Assembly: GCF_003688595.1 (NCBI RefSeq)
Contig: NZ_RCWT01000015.1
Location: 104,421-168,420 of the forward strand
Length of the DNA: 64,000 nt
From: Sphingomonas sp. PP-F2F-G114-C0414
Lineage (GTDB): Bacteria; Pseudomonadota; Alphaproteobacteria; Sphingomonadales; Sphingomonadaceae
Reading direction: 5' to 3'
Positions 8,157 to 15,605 of the stretch are shown piece by piece. Under the pieces are notes generated by a model that was not told the origin of the DNA, ran no database searches, and saw only the letters and a list, made by a program, of their open reading frames with translations. A program made the position numbers and the translations under genes. How positions within the stretch are numbered: position 1 is the first letter of the stretch; every line of letters begins with the position of its first letter.

Positions 8157-9043
8157 GAGGCGATACCGCCGTGAGAAACTGCGATGGCGGTGCAGTAGGC
8201 GGCCTGCGTCGCATCGCAGACGACGTCGGCATCGAGATCGAGGTCGACCCGGTGCACGCCTTTCGGACTGAGAGCGGCCATGAGCCCCGATCGCGTGATG
8301 GTGCGGCCGAGCTTGCGGTTCTCGGCAAGGAAGGCGACCAGCGCATCGCGCGCGGTCGCGACGATAAGGTCGGGATCCGGGCCGGAGAAGGTGAGAAGCC
8401 GCGCGGTGACGACGAACGGCACGATGCGGGCAGAGGCGACCGTGACGAGATCGCCGAGCGGTCGGATGCCGGGATCGTTCACGATCGCCGTAACCTTGGC
8501 GAGCAGAACAGCCGGGGCAGTCCCGTCGCCGCTGCGATTCAGGACCGATACCAGGACTTCCCCCGGTGTCGTGCTGATCGCGCTGGCGTCGAGGACGTCG
8601 GCCGACGCATCCTTCGCATGCTTGACGTAGGCCAGCTCGGGGCCGGCGACCGAGAAACCCTCGGGTGCGAGAACGATACGCTGGCGCAAACGATCGTCGT
8701 CTTCGTAGATTGCTGCCGCGCCCGTCGCCGGGTTGGCTGGCGTGACGATCTGGCGGGTGACGCCGACCAGCGCGGCGAGATGATCGAGGCGTGCGCCGGT
8801 GGCGTACGCGACGAACAGTTGCAGCGCGCCGTCCTGAAACGCCTGCCGCACGATCAGCTCGCGGTACGCCGCGACGTGCAGCACCTTCACCCCGGGATCA
8901 CTATCGACCGTTGCATCGAACGCAGGCAATTTAACGCGCAGCGTCGCGACCATCTGGTCGACGATCTGGTCGAACGTCAGTTGTTCGACGACGATCGGAG
9001 CGGGAAGGCGCGACAGATCGACGGTGGTGGAGATTGCGGCCAT
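8153..9043 (-). CDS. J: Baseplate wedge protein gpJ
   Basis: 296 residues from ATG 9043. LSRLPAP-VVEQL-F, PAFDATVDSDPGVKVLHVAAYRELIVRQ and the DHLAALVGVTRQ segment match the P2 gpJ / Mu gp47 baseplate family. First gene of the operon J-I-fibre-spike-accessory. The dyad at 9090-9114 is centred 59 bases ahead of its ATG, with no other gene between. Confidence 0.94.
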   Translation of the reverse strand: MAAISTTVDLSRLPAPIVVEQLTFDQIVDQMVATLRVKLPAFDATVDSDPGVKVLHVAAYRELIVRQAFQDGALQLFVAYATGARLDHLAALVGVTRQIVTPANPATGAAAIYEDDDRLRQRIVLAPEGFSVAGPELAYVKHAKDASADVLDASAISTTPGEVLVSVLNRSGDGTAPAVLLAKVTAIVNDPGIRPLGDLVTVASARIVPFVVTARLLTFSGPDPDLIVATARDALVAFLAENRKLGRTITRSGLMAALSPKGVHRVDLDLDADVVCDATQAAYCTAIAVSHGGIAS

Positions 9044-9089
9044 GGTCCGGCCATGTCGTCGCGGTTGCGACGGCGTGGCTATGCCGCGC

Positions 9090-9114
9090 TCTTGTAGAAA
9101 CGCTTTCTACAAGA
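9090..9114. promoter_or_regulatory. Late-operon palindrome, copy 2 (upstream of J)
   Basis: Arms TCTTGTAGAAA and TTTCTACAAGA (11 bases) around CGC. The 23-base core is identical to copy 1. It fills the space between the stop of S (9115) and the J leader. Because it immediately follows S it could also act as an RNA hairpin, but the lack of a U-tract and the third copy in a divergent promoter region favour an operator. Confidence 0.8.
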
Positions 9115-9570
9115 TCAGCGCGCGGTGACCTGGGCGAGAATGAGGTCGAGGATCCGCTGCTGTTCTGCTTCCGTCAGACCGAGCAGGACGCGGCGCGCGT
9201 AACGGACTTTCGCCTGACCAGGTGCCGGTGCATCCGACAGGCCTTCCTGGTGAATGCTCGCAATCCGCGACGCCCGGCCGGCGAAGCCGACCCATGCTTC
9301 ATCGGCGTTACCGCCCGCCTTCAGGCTTTTCGCCATCCGGAGTTTGCGGAACATCTTCTGCTGCCGCAGCCGGCCTTTTTTGCCGCGATCGGGCTTGGGA
9401 CGGCGTGAGACGAAGGCCGCGCCGTCAGGGTCGCGCTGGGCCGCGATGCGGTCGGACTGGCTCTTGCGGATCTCGCGGCCGATCGAGCGCATGAGACGCG
9501 CGCGCTCGGGCGCGGCCGTGCGCAGCAGCAAATCGCGGCAAAGCTGCTCGATCGGCGCGAAGTCGTTCAT
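9115..9570 (-). CDS. S: Tail completion protein gpS
   Basis: 151 residues; ATG overlaps the stop of R (ATGA). LLLRTAAPERARLMRSIGREIRKSQSDRIAAQRDPDG followed by a basic region (RRPKPDRGKKGRLRQQKMFRKLR) is typical of the phage virion morphogenesis / P2 gpS family, which finishes the head-proximal end of the tail. It is the last gene of the O operon. Length matches P2 S (about 150). Confidence 0.92.
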   Translation of the reverse strand: MNDFAPIEQLCRDLLLRTAAPERARLMRSIGREIRKSQSDRIAAQRDPDGAAFVSRRPKPDRGKKGRLRQQKMFRKLRMAKSLKAGGNADEAWVGFAGRASRIASIHQEGLSDAPAPGQAKVRYARRVLLGLTEAEQQRILDLILAQVTAR

Positions 9571-10049
9571 CGCGTGACCGTCTCGATCGTGCCGGCGACG
9601 TCCTCGATCAGCCCGGCCCATAGCTTGGTGCCGGTCGGAACGCCGTCAAACTGATCGAGCATGACGGGTTCGGGTAGGTGCGTGACCTTCAGTCCTTTCG
9701 CCTGCTGCTCGACACGGACCAGTTCCGTCAGGTTGATCGAGATCGTGATGTCGCACGTCTCGGCATCGAGTAGATCGGATTGGAACGTAAAGGGCTTCCG
9801 GTCGCCCTTCTCGAACAGATCGGGCTGATTTGCCGCGATCCACGCCAGGACCGGCACCAACAGCTTGTCGACGCTGGCGGAAAAGTCTTGCACCCACAGC
9901 GATGCGGTGTAGCTATATTCGAACGACAGCGACCCCGCGCGCACCGCGACATCGCCCTTATCGACGAATATCTCCATCTTCTCCGGGCTGTTCCTGATTT
10001 CGGGAACAGATGCGAGAAGGTGCGTCCGCAGGCTATCGAGCTTCTTCAT
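9567..10049 (-). CDS. R: Tail completion protein gpR
   Basis: 160 residues from ATG 10049 (MKKLDSLRTHLLA), which aligns with P2 gpR (MLKPDSLRRALTDA); ATG 10076 would add nine residues. NSPEKMEIFVDKGDVAV, SLSFEYSYTASLWVQDF and PVLAWIAANQPDLFEKGDRKPFTF reproduce the P2 gpR pattern. It caps the tail together with S, with which it is translationally coupled. Confidence 0.92.
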   Translation of the reverse strand: MKKLDSLRTHLLASVPEIRNSPEKMEIFVDKGDVAVRAGSLSFEYSYTASLWVQDFSASVDKLLVPVLAWIAANQPDLFEKGDRKPFTFQSDLLDAETCDITISINLTELVRVEQQAKGLKVTHLPEPVMLDQFDGVPTGTKLWAGLIEDVAGTIETVTR

Positions 10050-10137
10050 GACGATATCCAAATTGGCTGTAGGCATGGTATGGGAGCGGCGTCGCGGCGT
10101 CGGTCTGCCTTGGTGAGCGGCGCTGCGACACCAGACC

Positions 10138-11361
10138 CTATTGCGCCGTGTACCGCTGCAGCGTCTGCGCCTCGATATCGTAGCCCGGCCCGGTTTCGTG
10201 GACGCCGTCAGCGGTCAGGCCATTGCTGACCGCGCCGACGCGACCGCCGAGCAATGCTTCATCGTCTTGGAACGCGCAGCCGTTCGACGACGCCAGCGTC
10301 ACCAGCGCCGACTTCCACTGAGCCCGCGTCGCGTCGGCCCCATAGGACGGTGACGTCCCCCCGATCGAGGGCCATTCGAGGATGCAGTCACCGGTCACCT
10401 TCGCCTTGGTGATGATCGCCTGCAGGTCGGCAACCGACGTCGCCAGCGGCACGCCCGTGTTGAGGTTGTTGGTCCACAGGTTGATGATCGTCAGATCGGG
10501 AGCGTAAGCCGCAAGCGCGTTCAGCGGCGTCCATGCGGCGGTCGCATCGGCCTGGTATCCGCTGACGACGCCGTACACCGCAAAGTTGCTGATCTCGATT
10601 CCCGGCACCGCGCTATCCCATGCGATCATGCCGGCGATCTCGACATACCCGCCGGACGTGCGGGTGATGCTGATCGGGCTGGCGTCCTTCGTCGCGAAGG
10701 TGATCTCGCTGCGGATGATCGCGTTCGTCGCGCTCTGCGCGTTGATCGTGAAGGTCTCGCTGCCCTTGGTGACGGTAAAGATCCCCTCGCCGGGACGCTG
10801 GACGTAGAAGATCGAGGCGCGATCGACCGCCACGGACGGCTGGAACGTGCCGGGGTTCGTGTTGCCGGTGGCAAGCGAAGGGCCGCCGAGCGACACGACA
10901 CCGCCCGACCAGCCCGAAAACCCGCTTCGCCGCGGATCATAGGCGAGGACGTCGGCGATCGACGCCATGCCGCCCGTGCCGAACCAGCTGTTCGTACGCG
11001 TCGGTAGACCGGACTGGCCGAGCAACACCGCGAGGCGCGACGGCCGCGAGAAACCGAAGGCGTTGGCCGTGAACTTGGTGCCGGTGCCGGCACCCGCGCC
11101 GAACGTCTTGCTGTCCCCGGGGAACGCGATCTTGCAGGTCGACACGAGGGCGAGGCGAAGTTTGGCGCGGCAGGTCCGCCACCTGGTCAGCGATGCGCCC
11201 TGCATGCTCGCCTCGCGGGCGAGCGTCACGGTCTGCTGCTGCGCCCGCACTGCCAGTCCGCGCGCCTGAAGCGCCGTTGGATCGTTCTGTGCCGTTGCCG
11301 GCGTCGTGATCATACCGAAGGCGGCGAGCGCGAGCAGTGCGCGCATGAAGATGCCGCGCAT
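10138..11361 (-). CDS. Secreted SGNH/GDSL-family hydrolase (prophage cargo)
   Basis: 407 residues; ATG overlaps the preceding stop (TGATG). A second ATG at 11346 would start MRALLALAAFGMITTPATAQ, a clear Sec signal peptide. The SGNH block I serine lies in PGDSKTFGAGAGTG (near residue 80) and the closing DxxH motif in ADGVHETGPGY near the C terminus; an Asn-rich NLWTNNLN lies between. SGNH enzymes deacylate or deacetylate lipids, peptidoglycan or polysaccharides; the substrate here is unknown. It lies between the lysis cassette and R, where P2 has no such gene. It could edit envelope sugars as a lysogenic conversion or exclusion factor, or help release. Confidence 0.75.
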   Translation of the reverse strand: MRGIFMRALLALAAFGMITTPATAQNDPTALQARGLAVRAQQQTVTLAREASMQGASLTRWRTCRAKLRLALVSTCKIAFPGDSKTFGAGAGTGTKFTANAFGFSRPSRLAVLLGQSGLPTRTNSWFGTGGMASIADVLAYDPRRSGFSGWSGGVVSLGGPSLATGNTNPGTFQPSVAVDRASIFYVQRPGEGIFTVTKGSETFTINAQSATNAIIRSEITFATKDASPISITRTSGGYVEIAGMIAWDSAVPGIEISNFAVYGVVSGYQADATAAWTPLNALAAYAPDLTIINLWTNNLNTGVPLATSVADLQAIITKAKVTGDCILEWPSIGGTSPSYGADATRAQWKSALVTLASSNGCAFQDDEALLGGRVGAVSNGLTADGVHETGPGYDIEAQTLQRYTAQ

Positions 11362-11987
11362 CACTGAGCCACCCGGTAGCCGATGCCGGACGCCGGCAGG
11401 GACAGGTAGAAGATCGCGCCTGCTTCCGTCTCGATCCACGGCTGATCGACGCCCTGTTGCGTGTAGGTGCCGAGGACGACGCCGGCCGGGGTGAGCGGCA
11501 GCTTCGTCGTGCCGCCATCGGTCGAGCGCAGGAGCTGCGCCGTTCCGCCCGGCCAGGTCGCCGCCGACAGCGCGACGGTGATCGCGCGGCCGAGCTGCGG
11601 CACGAACGGGCCGACGACCTGCGCGGCCGACGACGTGCCGGCGATCGGCGTCGACGTCGCCGCCAGCGTGACCGGGTTCAACGTGCCGGAGACAGGAATA
11701 GCGGTTGCGCCGGGGATGCCTTGAATCGTCAGGACCTTGGCGTTCGGCGTTCCAGCCGCGCCGGTCGGCGTGCCTTCGCTGGGAGCGGCACTGCACCCCG
11801 AGATGCAACGGATCGGCAGGCCGTGCGCGTCGTCGACCGGGGTTGCCTCGCTACGCAGCGGTCCGAAGGCGAGACCTTGAAGCACGGTGATGCTCTGGTC
11901 GTTATAGATCGGCTTGGCCTGGCCGTGCGCGCTGGCAGACGCCAGCAGCGCAGGGATTGCCAGCAGGGCGAGTAGACGGAGTTTCAC
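11361..11987 (-). CDS. Secreted protein of unknown function, partner of the SGNH hydrolase
   Basis: 208 residues from GTG 11987, which has AAGGAG five to six bases upstream and gives the signal peptide (M)KLRLLALLAIPALLASASAHGQA. The mature part is rich in Gly/Ala/Thr/Pro and predicted beta (IPVSGTLNPVTLAATSTPIAGTSSA...), with one CISGC pair. I recognise no family. The stop overlaps the start of the SGNH hydrolase (TGATG), so the two are probably made together and may work together outside the cytoplasm. Confidence 0.65.
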   Translation of the reverse strand: MKLRLLALLAIPALLASASAHGQAKPIYNDQSITVLQGLAFGPLRSEATPVDDAHGLPIRCISGCSAAPSEGTPTGAAGTPNAKVLTIQGIPGATAIPVSGTLNPVTLAATSTPIAGTSSAAQVVGPFVPQLGRAITVALSAATWPGGTAQLLRSTDGGTTKLPLTPAGVVLGTYTQQGVDQPWIETEAGAIFYLSLPASGIGYRVAQ

Positions 11988-11998
11988 CGAGGCTCCTT

Positions 11999-12334
11999 TC
12001 ACTTTGCGTTCGCAGCCGGGCAGGTGCCGGGCGCATTCCAATTGACGAGACGGTCGCCGCGATCGGCGTTGCCGGCGAAGGCGCGCGCGAGGCGAATGAT
12101 GCCGGCGCGGATCTTGGTCGGGATCTGCGCGATCAGCGCGGGATCCTCGGGCAGGCCGGCGGGGCGGTCTGCGCAGTGCAGCAGCTCGGCGGGCGGCGTG
12201 TCCTTCACCTTCACCACGATCGGCGTCGACACGGTCGCGGGCGGGGCGTCAGCGTGCCGGGCGCAGGCCGGCAACGCCATTAACAGCGCGAAACCACTCG
12301 CTATCGACAATGTTCGTCCGTTCAGCTTTCGCAT
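11999..12334 (-). CDS. Outer-membrane spanin lipoprotein (Rz1-like)
   Basis: 111 residues from ATG 12334, starting inside the 3' end of the inner-membrane spanin gene in another frame (86-base overlap), the usual Rz/Rz1 arrangement. A signal sequence ends in a lipobox LPAC (near residue 24), followed by a Pro/Thr-rich linker (ADAPPATVSTPIVVKVKDTPPAE). It should be an outer-membrane lipoprotein that contacts the inner spanin to disrupt the outer membrane at lysis. Confidence 0.78.
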   Translation of the reverse strand: MRKLNGRTLSIASGFALLMALPACARHADAPPATVSTPIVVKVKDTPPAELLHCADRPAGLPEDPALIAQIPTKIRAGIIRLARAFAGNADRGDRLVNWNAPGTCPAANAK

Positions 12335-12710
12335 CTGCCATCTCCATTCGTTGTGCGGCCGAGCTTGCTGCCTCGGCAGCAGCGCGCGCGGCGCGGGTGT
12401 CTTCGTTCTGTCGGGCGTCATGGTCGGCCATCGCCTTCGCGAGCGTTGCCGCGGCGAGCTGGTCGCTACTCGCCTTGAACCGGACCAGCGCCGCGACCGT
12501 GGCGGCGCAGGCCTCGCCGCGCGGCGTCTTGCCGGCCGCACCAAAACCGGTGCCGGATCCGGCGCAGATGACCTGCGCGGTGTGCTGGAGATCGTCGCGA
12601 TCAGCGCGCGCCTGGCGGGCCTCGACATATTGCCACGCGCCTACGGCCCCGACGATCACGAGAACGATGAACGCGAAGTCTCCGCGCAGCTTGGCAAACA
12701 GGGTCTTCAT
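12249..12710 (-). CDS. Inner-membrane spanin (Rz-like)
   Basis: 153 residues; ATG overlaps the stop of the lysozyme (ATGA). One N-terminal membrane helix (FAFIVLVIVGAVGAWQYV, residues about 12-29) is followed by a periplasmic Ala/Arg/Asp/Glu-rich coiled coil (ARQARADRDDLQH ... ARQNEDTRAARAAAEAASS). This topology and the overlapping lipoprotein gene identify it as the inner spanin. Sequence similarity to named Rz proteins cannot be judged by eye. Confidence 0.75.
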   Translation of the reverse strand: MKTLFAKLRGDFAFIVLVIVGAVGAWQYVEARQARADRDDLQHTAQVICAGSGTGFGAAGKTPRGEACAATVAALVRFKASSDQLAAATLAKAMADHDARQNEDTRAARAAAEAASSAAQRMEMADAKAERTNIVDSEWFRAVNGVAGLRPAR

Positions 12711-13291
12711 CGCGGCAGCTCCTTCAGACAGATGGCGCGCTCGCGCGCGCGGCGGGCGACCAGGCCGGGCAGGACGCGCCCGCCCGCGAGTCGGTAGCGC
12801 GGAAAGAAATCGCAGCCGGCGCGCCACTGGCCAGCGTTCCAGAACCGGGCGATGCTCGACTTGCAGACCATCGAAACGCCGATGTTGTAGGCAAGCGATA
12901 CGATCGCGACGGCCTGGTTCGTGCGCCCGTAGACGCCGGGGATGCACTTGATGACGCCCTCGGCGTGCACGATCAGCTCGCGCTCGAGCATCGTCGTGCA
13001 CTGCGCCTCGGTGTAGGTCTGACCGAGTTTGATATCCTTCGTCGCGATGCCGTCGCAGGCCGTCGCCACGCCGACAGCGTCGAGATACGCCTTCAAATAT
13101 TGCTTGCCCGAGACGTGCTTGATCGTGATCGCGCCGGTCGGGGCCACCGTCGCCTTGACGGTCCGGCCGCTCTCTTCGGCCGGGATCATGCCGAACAGCG
13201 CGAGCGCTGCACCGACGCTGCCGAGGACACCGGCGAGGGTCTTTGCCGGTGTCCTCGGCTTCGGCGTTGGGGCGGGCGTTGCGGCGGTCAC
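12707..13291 (-). CDS. Endolysin, GH24 (T4/lambdoid type) lysozyme-like, atypical active site
   Basis: 194 residues from a GTG that overlaps the holin stop (GTGA). An N-terminal hydrophobic segment (LAGVLGSVGAALALFGMIP, about residues 18-36) looks like a signal-anchor or SAR helix. The core YLKAYLDAVGVATACDG, then LERELIVHAEGVIKC and VSLAYNIG, matches GH24 muramidases (EG--L-AY-D--GV-T-GYG). The usual catalytic Glu just before the first Gly is not seen: the sequence reads KHVSGKQYLKAYLD. It degrades peptidoglycan at lysis if active. Confidence 0.8.
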   Translation of the reverse strand: MTAATPAPTPKPRTPAKTLAGVLGSVGAALALFGMIPAEESGRTVKATVAPTGAITIKHVSGKQYLKAYLDAVGVATACDGIATKDIKLGQTYTEAQCTTMLERELIVHAEGVIKCIPGVYGRTNQAVAIVSLAYNIGVSMVCKSSIARFWNAGQWRAGCDFFPRYRLAGGRVLPGLVARRARERAICLKELPR

Positions 13292-13641
13292 AGGCGGTCC
13301 TTTCTGGGGAAGAAGCGGTCGAAAAAGGCCGCTGGGATATCGGTGACGCGCTCGCTGAGGCCGGCGATGAACTTCGGCGTCGCCTTGAAGGCGATCATGC
13401 CGACGACGAAGCCGACCGCCTGGATGACGAACGGGTCGGGCTGGCCCCACGGCCACAGCACGCGGATGACGCCGGTCGCGAAATAGCTGACGACGATGCC
13501 GACCGACATTTGCAGGAAGCGGCGCGACCAGGTCAGGCCGGTCTCGTAGGCAAGGCTGACCGCGGCACCGAGTGCGGCTGGCGTAAGTCCGAACAGGAAT
13601 GCCAGCAGCGACACCCCGAATTCGTGGAGTAGATCCTTCAT
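13288..13641 (-). CDS. Holin
   Basis: 117 residues from ATG 13641. Three hydrophobic segments are visible (about 10-30 FGVSLLAFLFGLTPAALGAAV; 45-63 MSVGIVVSYFATGVIRVLW; 70-85 FVIQAVGFVVGMIAF) and a charged C terminus (FFDRFFPRKDRL). Position between tail gene X and the lysozyme, with GTGA coupling to the latter, marks it as the membrane pore former of the lysis cassette. It resembles LydA-type phage holins. Confidence 0.78.
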   Translation of the reverse strand: MKDLLHEFGVSLLAFLFGLTPAALGAAVSLAYETGLTWSRRFLQMSVGIVVSYFATGVIRVLWPWGQPDPFVIQAVGFVVGMIAFKATPKFIAGLSERVTDIPAAFFDRFFPRKDRL

Positions 13642-13645
13642 GCGG

Positions 13646-13873
13646 TCAGTCCCACAGGTTGAGGACATCGGCGCGAACGGCGGTGGCCGGCACGGCGATG
13701 GCGGGGAGGTTGATCGGCTGACCCTTCGGGAGGATGGGGCCGAGGCTGGCGATACCGGGATTGGCGGCAAGGACGGTTTGCAGATCCGCAGGGCCGAGGT
13801 TGCGTTCGCGCCAGATCAGCGCGTCCAGCGTATCGCCGTCGCGTGCGCGGACCATTTCCAACGGCGCGGTCAT
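13646..13873 (-). CDS. X: Tail protein gpX (LysM-like)
   Basis: 75 residues; ATG overlaps the stop of L (ATGA). RDGDTLDALIWRE, then LQTVLAANPGIASLGPILPKGQPINLP, is the LysM-like pattern of P2 tail protein X (a GDT-D-L-W...V--ANPGLA--GP-LP-G--I-LP motif). It lies between head completion L and the lysis genes exactly as in P2. Confidence 0.93.
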   Translation of the reverse strand: MTAPLEMVRARDGDTLDALIWRERNLGPADLQTVLAANPGIASLGPILPKGQPINLPAIAVPATAVRADVLNLWD

Positions 13874-14361
13874 ATCAGTTCGACCGCCGTGCGCGTGACG
13901 CCGAGCATGTCGCGGATTGCGTGGATCGAATCGCGCCGCAGTTCGGTGACGCTCGGCTCCAGATCCTCGGCTTTGCGTTGCCCGGCACCGGTGAGGTCGA
14001 CATCGCGATAGCGCTCGACGACTTCGGCCTTGGCGGCCGTGAACACGGCCCGCCGGTACAGAAGGACAAGCGTGTTGGTGCCGTCGATCGTCGAGATCGA
14101 GCCGTCCGACAAACGAACGTCGGCCAACGTCTTCACCCCGGCCGCACGGTGCCCGAGGGACCATGCGGCGAGATCGCGGTACACCGCCAGCATCGCGGCG
14201 ATCAGCGCCTCGCGCGCACGTTCCGCCGTTACCGCATCGCGAATACGATGCTGCTCGCGGAACATTGCAGGATCGATGTCAGGAAAAAAGCCGTCGTTGA
14301 CGATGACCGCCGGTGGCGGCGTATCCTCGTCGGGCAGGACGGTTGCGATCAGGTCGGTCAC
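13870..14361 (-). CDS. L: Head completion/stabilization protein gpL
   Basis: 163 residues from GTG 14361, which overlaps the stop of the preceding small gene (GTGA); an open frame extends further upstream, but only out-of-frame junk is encoded there. IVNDGFFPDIDPAMFREQHRIRDAVTAERAREALIAAM, LLYRRAVFTAAKAEVVERYRDVD and the C-terminal DSIHAIRDMLG match P2 gpL. It stabilises filled heads and prepares them for tail joining. Confidence 0.92.
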   Translation of the reverse strand: MTDLIATVLPDEDTPPPAVIVNDGFFPDIDPAMFREQHRIRDAVTAERAREALIAAMLAVYRDLAAWSLGHRAAGVKTLADVRLSDGSISTIDGTNTLVLLYRRAVFTAAKAEVVERYRDVDLTGAGQRKAEDLEPSVTELRRDSIHAIRDMLGVTRTAVELI

Positions 14362-14576
14362 GACGCGATGCCGATGAGATCGAGCGCCTGGGTGCCGATC
14401 AAGGTCCCCAGCACGATCGCGCCAAGCGCGAAGGTCCGCGGCGAAAGCTCGATGGGACGATCGCCTTTGCGCTCGATCGCGAGCACTACGAGGCCGACGC
14501 CGGCTAGCGCAATCGCTCCGATCACTTCGATGACGCCGACGAAGGCGATCAGGGTGCTGGCGAGAAAGCCGGGCAT
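14358..14576 (-). CDS. Small membrane protein inserted between M and L
   Basis: 72 residues from ATG 14576 with a GAGGA ribosome site. Two hydrophobic segments (about 5-32, LASTLIAFVGVIEVIGAIALAGVGLVVL, and about 50-70, FALGAIVLGTLIGTQALDLIGI) are separated by a charged loop (AIERKGDRPIE). No family recognised. P2 has no gene between M and L, and the GTGA overlap with L means it is co-translated. It may be a moron acting at the membrane, for example in superinfection exclusion; that is speculation from topology. Confidence 0.65.
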   Translation of the reverse strand: MPGFLASTLIAFVGVIEVIGAIALAGVGLVVLAIERKGDRPIELSPRTFALGAIVLGTLIGTQALDLIGIAS

Positions 14577-14687
14577 TGTCAGTCCTCAAAAGTTCACGGG
14601 GGTGGGGATCAGGTCGATCGACGGCCCTGCGGCCCGGAGGCCTCCCGTCGCGCGTGATCCGTCCCCGAGCGCCGGGGGCGAGCTTGG

Positions 14688-15554
14688 TCAGCTGGCGATT
14701 TTGCCAGCCTGTGATTCGGTGGTGGCGGTCGCATCAGCGGTGTCGCCGGGGGTGGTTTCAGGATCGCCGGCAGCGTTCTTGATGGCCGCCGCCTTCGCTT
14801 TTTCCAGGCCGCGCAGCATCGTCTTCACGCCGACGCGTTCGTTCTTGTCCTGGGCACGCGTCAGCACCGCCATCGCGCGCTCGATCGTCGGCACGATCGC
14901 GTCGCCGGTTGCCTCACCGGCCGCGCGTACCAGCTCGGCACCGATCGCCTTGAAGAGCTTGGCCTTGGGTTCGTCATGCATGTCGATGCCGTCCGTCAGC
15001 GATTCGACGGCCTCCAGCACGTACAGTGGGAATGCTTCGCTTCGTGCCTGTGCCCGCAGGGCGGCGTTCGCGATCTCTTCCAGGACCAATGTCGCGGCAT
15101 CGCGCACGAAGTGCTTCGGCATGGGGATCGAAAAGCGAAGGACGAAACTCGCCAGCATCAGGCCACGCGTCCAGTCGCCAACGTCGAGGCACCAAACCAT
15201 GATGCTCGGCAGCACATCGTCGGCGCCGGTCGGCTCCAGTTGCCGACCCTCGACACCGTGGCCGGCGTCCAGCAGGCCATCGCACCAGGCCTGATACTCG
15301 GGGAGCATCTGGCGCTTGGCGGCGACCTTCATTTCATTCGACTTGATCTGCTTGAGACGTTGCCGATCGTGGCGGAATCGCATGGCAACGGTTGCGGCCG
15401 CGCGGGCGGCTGGCGTGTTGCCGGTGGGAACGGGGAGTTGGTCCGCCGCGGTCGGTGTTACGACCGCGGCGGTGCGGGTGTGCCCGCCCCCGGATGCAGG
15501 AGCAGACGCCGCTTTCATGGCTAGGATTTGTTCCTGGCGTCGAGCGAAGCTCAT
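14688..15554 (-). CDS. M: Terminase small (endonuclease) subunit gpM
   Basis: 288 residues from ATG 15554 with AGGA upstream. LKQIKSNEMKVAAKRQMLPEYQAWCDGLLDAG, DDVLPSIMVWCLDVGDWTRGLMLA and PMPKHFVRDAATLVLEEIANAAL match the P2 gpM terminase endonuclease family. It works with P to cut and package DNA. The Ala/Thr-rich C-terminal 30 residues are not conserved. It follows N, as in P2. Confidence 0.93.
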   Translation of the reverse strand: MSFARRQEQILAMKAASAPASGGGHTRTAAVVTPTAADQLPVPTGNTPAARAAATVAMRFRHDRQRLKQIKSNEMKVAAKRQMLPEYQAWCDGLLDAGHGVEGRQLEPTGADDVLPSIMVWCLDVGDWTRGLMLASFVLRFSIPMPKHFVRDAATLVLEEIANAALRAQARSEAFPLYVLEAVESLTDGIDMHDEPKAKLFKAIGAELVRAAGEATGDAIVPTIERAMAVLTRAQDKNERVGVKTMLRGLEKAKAAAIKNAAGDPETTPGDTADATATTESQAGKIAS

Positions 15555-15605
15555 GGCGTGTCCTGTGGGGGCGGGAACGGGGGGAAGGGTTTAGATGCCC
15601 GGCCG

